From NCBI GenBank assembly GCA_027317045.1, contig DAHVFI010000279.1:1-6679 (forward strand): 6,679 nt of DNA, read 5' to 3'. The position numbers and the translations under genes were made by a program. This stretch comes from Gammaproteobacteria bacterium. Lineage in GTDB: Bacteria; Pseudomonadota; Gammaproteobacteria; Natronospirales; REEB76. Shown here piece by piece: positions 6,559-6,679 of this stretch (position 1 is its first letter; each line of letters opens with the position of its first letter). The notes beneath the pieces were generated by a model that was not told where the DNA came from, searched no databases, and saw only the letters and a list, made by a program, of their open reading frames with translations.

Positions 6559-6679
6559 CACGGCTTCCCCCTGTGCGTACCGGCAGCGGGAGCCGCGGTC
6601 GGTGCAGTATTGGCGTTGGTCACAGCCGCGCTGGCGCTCCCGGCCGCTGCCTTTTCAGGCGTAGGTACTTTGGATGCCG
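6558..6679 (-). CDS. hflK: C-terminal tail of HflK (5' partial)
   Basis: Reading leftward from the window edge, 39 codons remain before the TGA at 6560-6558, starting ASKVPTPEKAAAGSASAA and ending AAGTHRGKP. The tail is Ala/Pro/Thr-rich, low in complexity, and carries none of the SPFH domain. I assign it to HflK because it directly precedes hflC and overlaps it by one base (TGATG), the usual hflKC order. The variable C-terminal tails of HflK proteins are commonly disordered. Nothing more can be judged from this fragment. Confidence 0.75.
   Translation of the reverse strand, partial: ASKVPTPEKAAAGSASAAVTNANTAPTAAPAAGTHRGKP
6566..6572 (-). promoter_or_regulatory. Ribosome binding site of hflC inside hflK
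   Basis: AGGGGGA on the minus strand lies 7 bases before the hflC ATG and within the last codons of hflK. It is the same motif as that before the DUF2065 gene. Together with the TGATG junction it supports translational coupling of hflK and hflC. Confidence 0.75.

Overview
The window looks like chromosomal DNA of a GC-rich gammaproteobacterium. The evidence is the conserved block hflK-hflC-DUF2065-purA-rnr-rlmB, the family-typical protein sequences, and a tRNA-Leu gene with an encoded CCA end. I cannot assign a genus. Most of the window is housekeeping. I do not see a clear new defence, mobile or biosynthetic system.

Layout from left to right. Bases 1-230 (+) hold the end of a TPR-type protein whose start lies outside the window. 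Bases 226-853 carry no convincing gene. They are a pile-up of palindromic extragenic repeats lying between two converging genes: a roughly 85-base imperfect palindrome, a 151-base element with 20-base inverted ends, a partial second copy of one end of the first palindrome, and a longer hairpin-rich element that abuts the rlmB stop codon. From 854 to 3864 (-) rlmB and rnr form a tight two-gene unit. At 3960-4044 a tRNA-Leu(CAG) sits on the opposite strand, with its own sigma70-like promoter at 3894-3922. From 4126 to the right end (-) come purA, a small DUF2065 membrane protein, hflC and the tail of hflK, spaced as one operon.

How the genes fit together. HflK and HflC form the membrane complex that surrounds and modulates the FtsH protease. 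The DUF2065 protein is a two-helix membrane protein of unknown role that usually accompanies them. PurA makes adenylosuccinate for AMP synthesis. RNase R degrades structured RNA and takes part in rRNA and trans-translation quality control. RlmB methylates 23S rRNA. The tRNA gene interrupts this minus-strand series in antisense, so purA read-through toward rnr would produce antisense tRNA, and the tRNA promoter lies in the short rnr upstream region.

The points most worth a second look are the nested repeats and their overlap with a stop codon, a Gln in place of an expected Arg in the PurA substrate loop, an HflC with unusual sequence and a Cys pair, and the antisense tRNA and its promoter.
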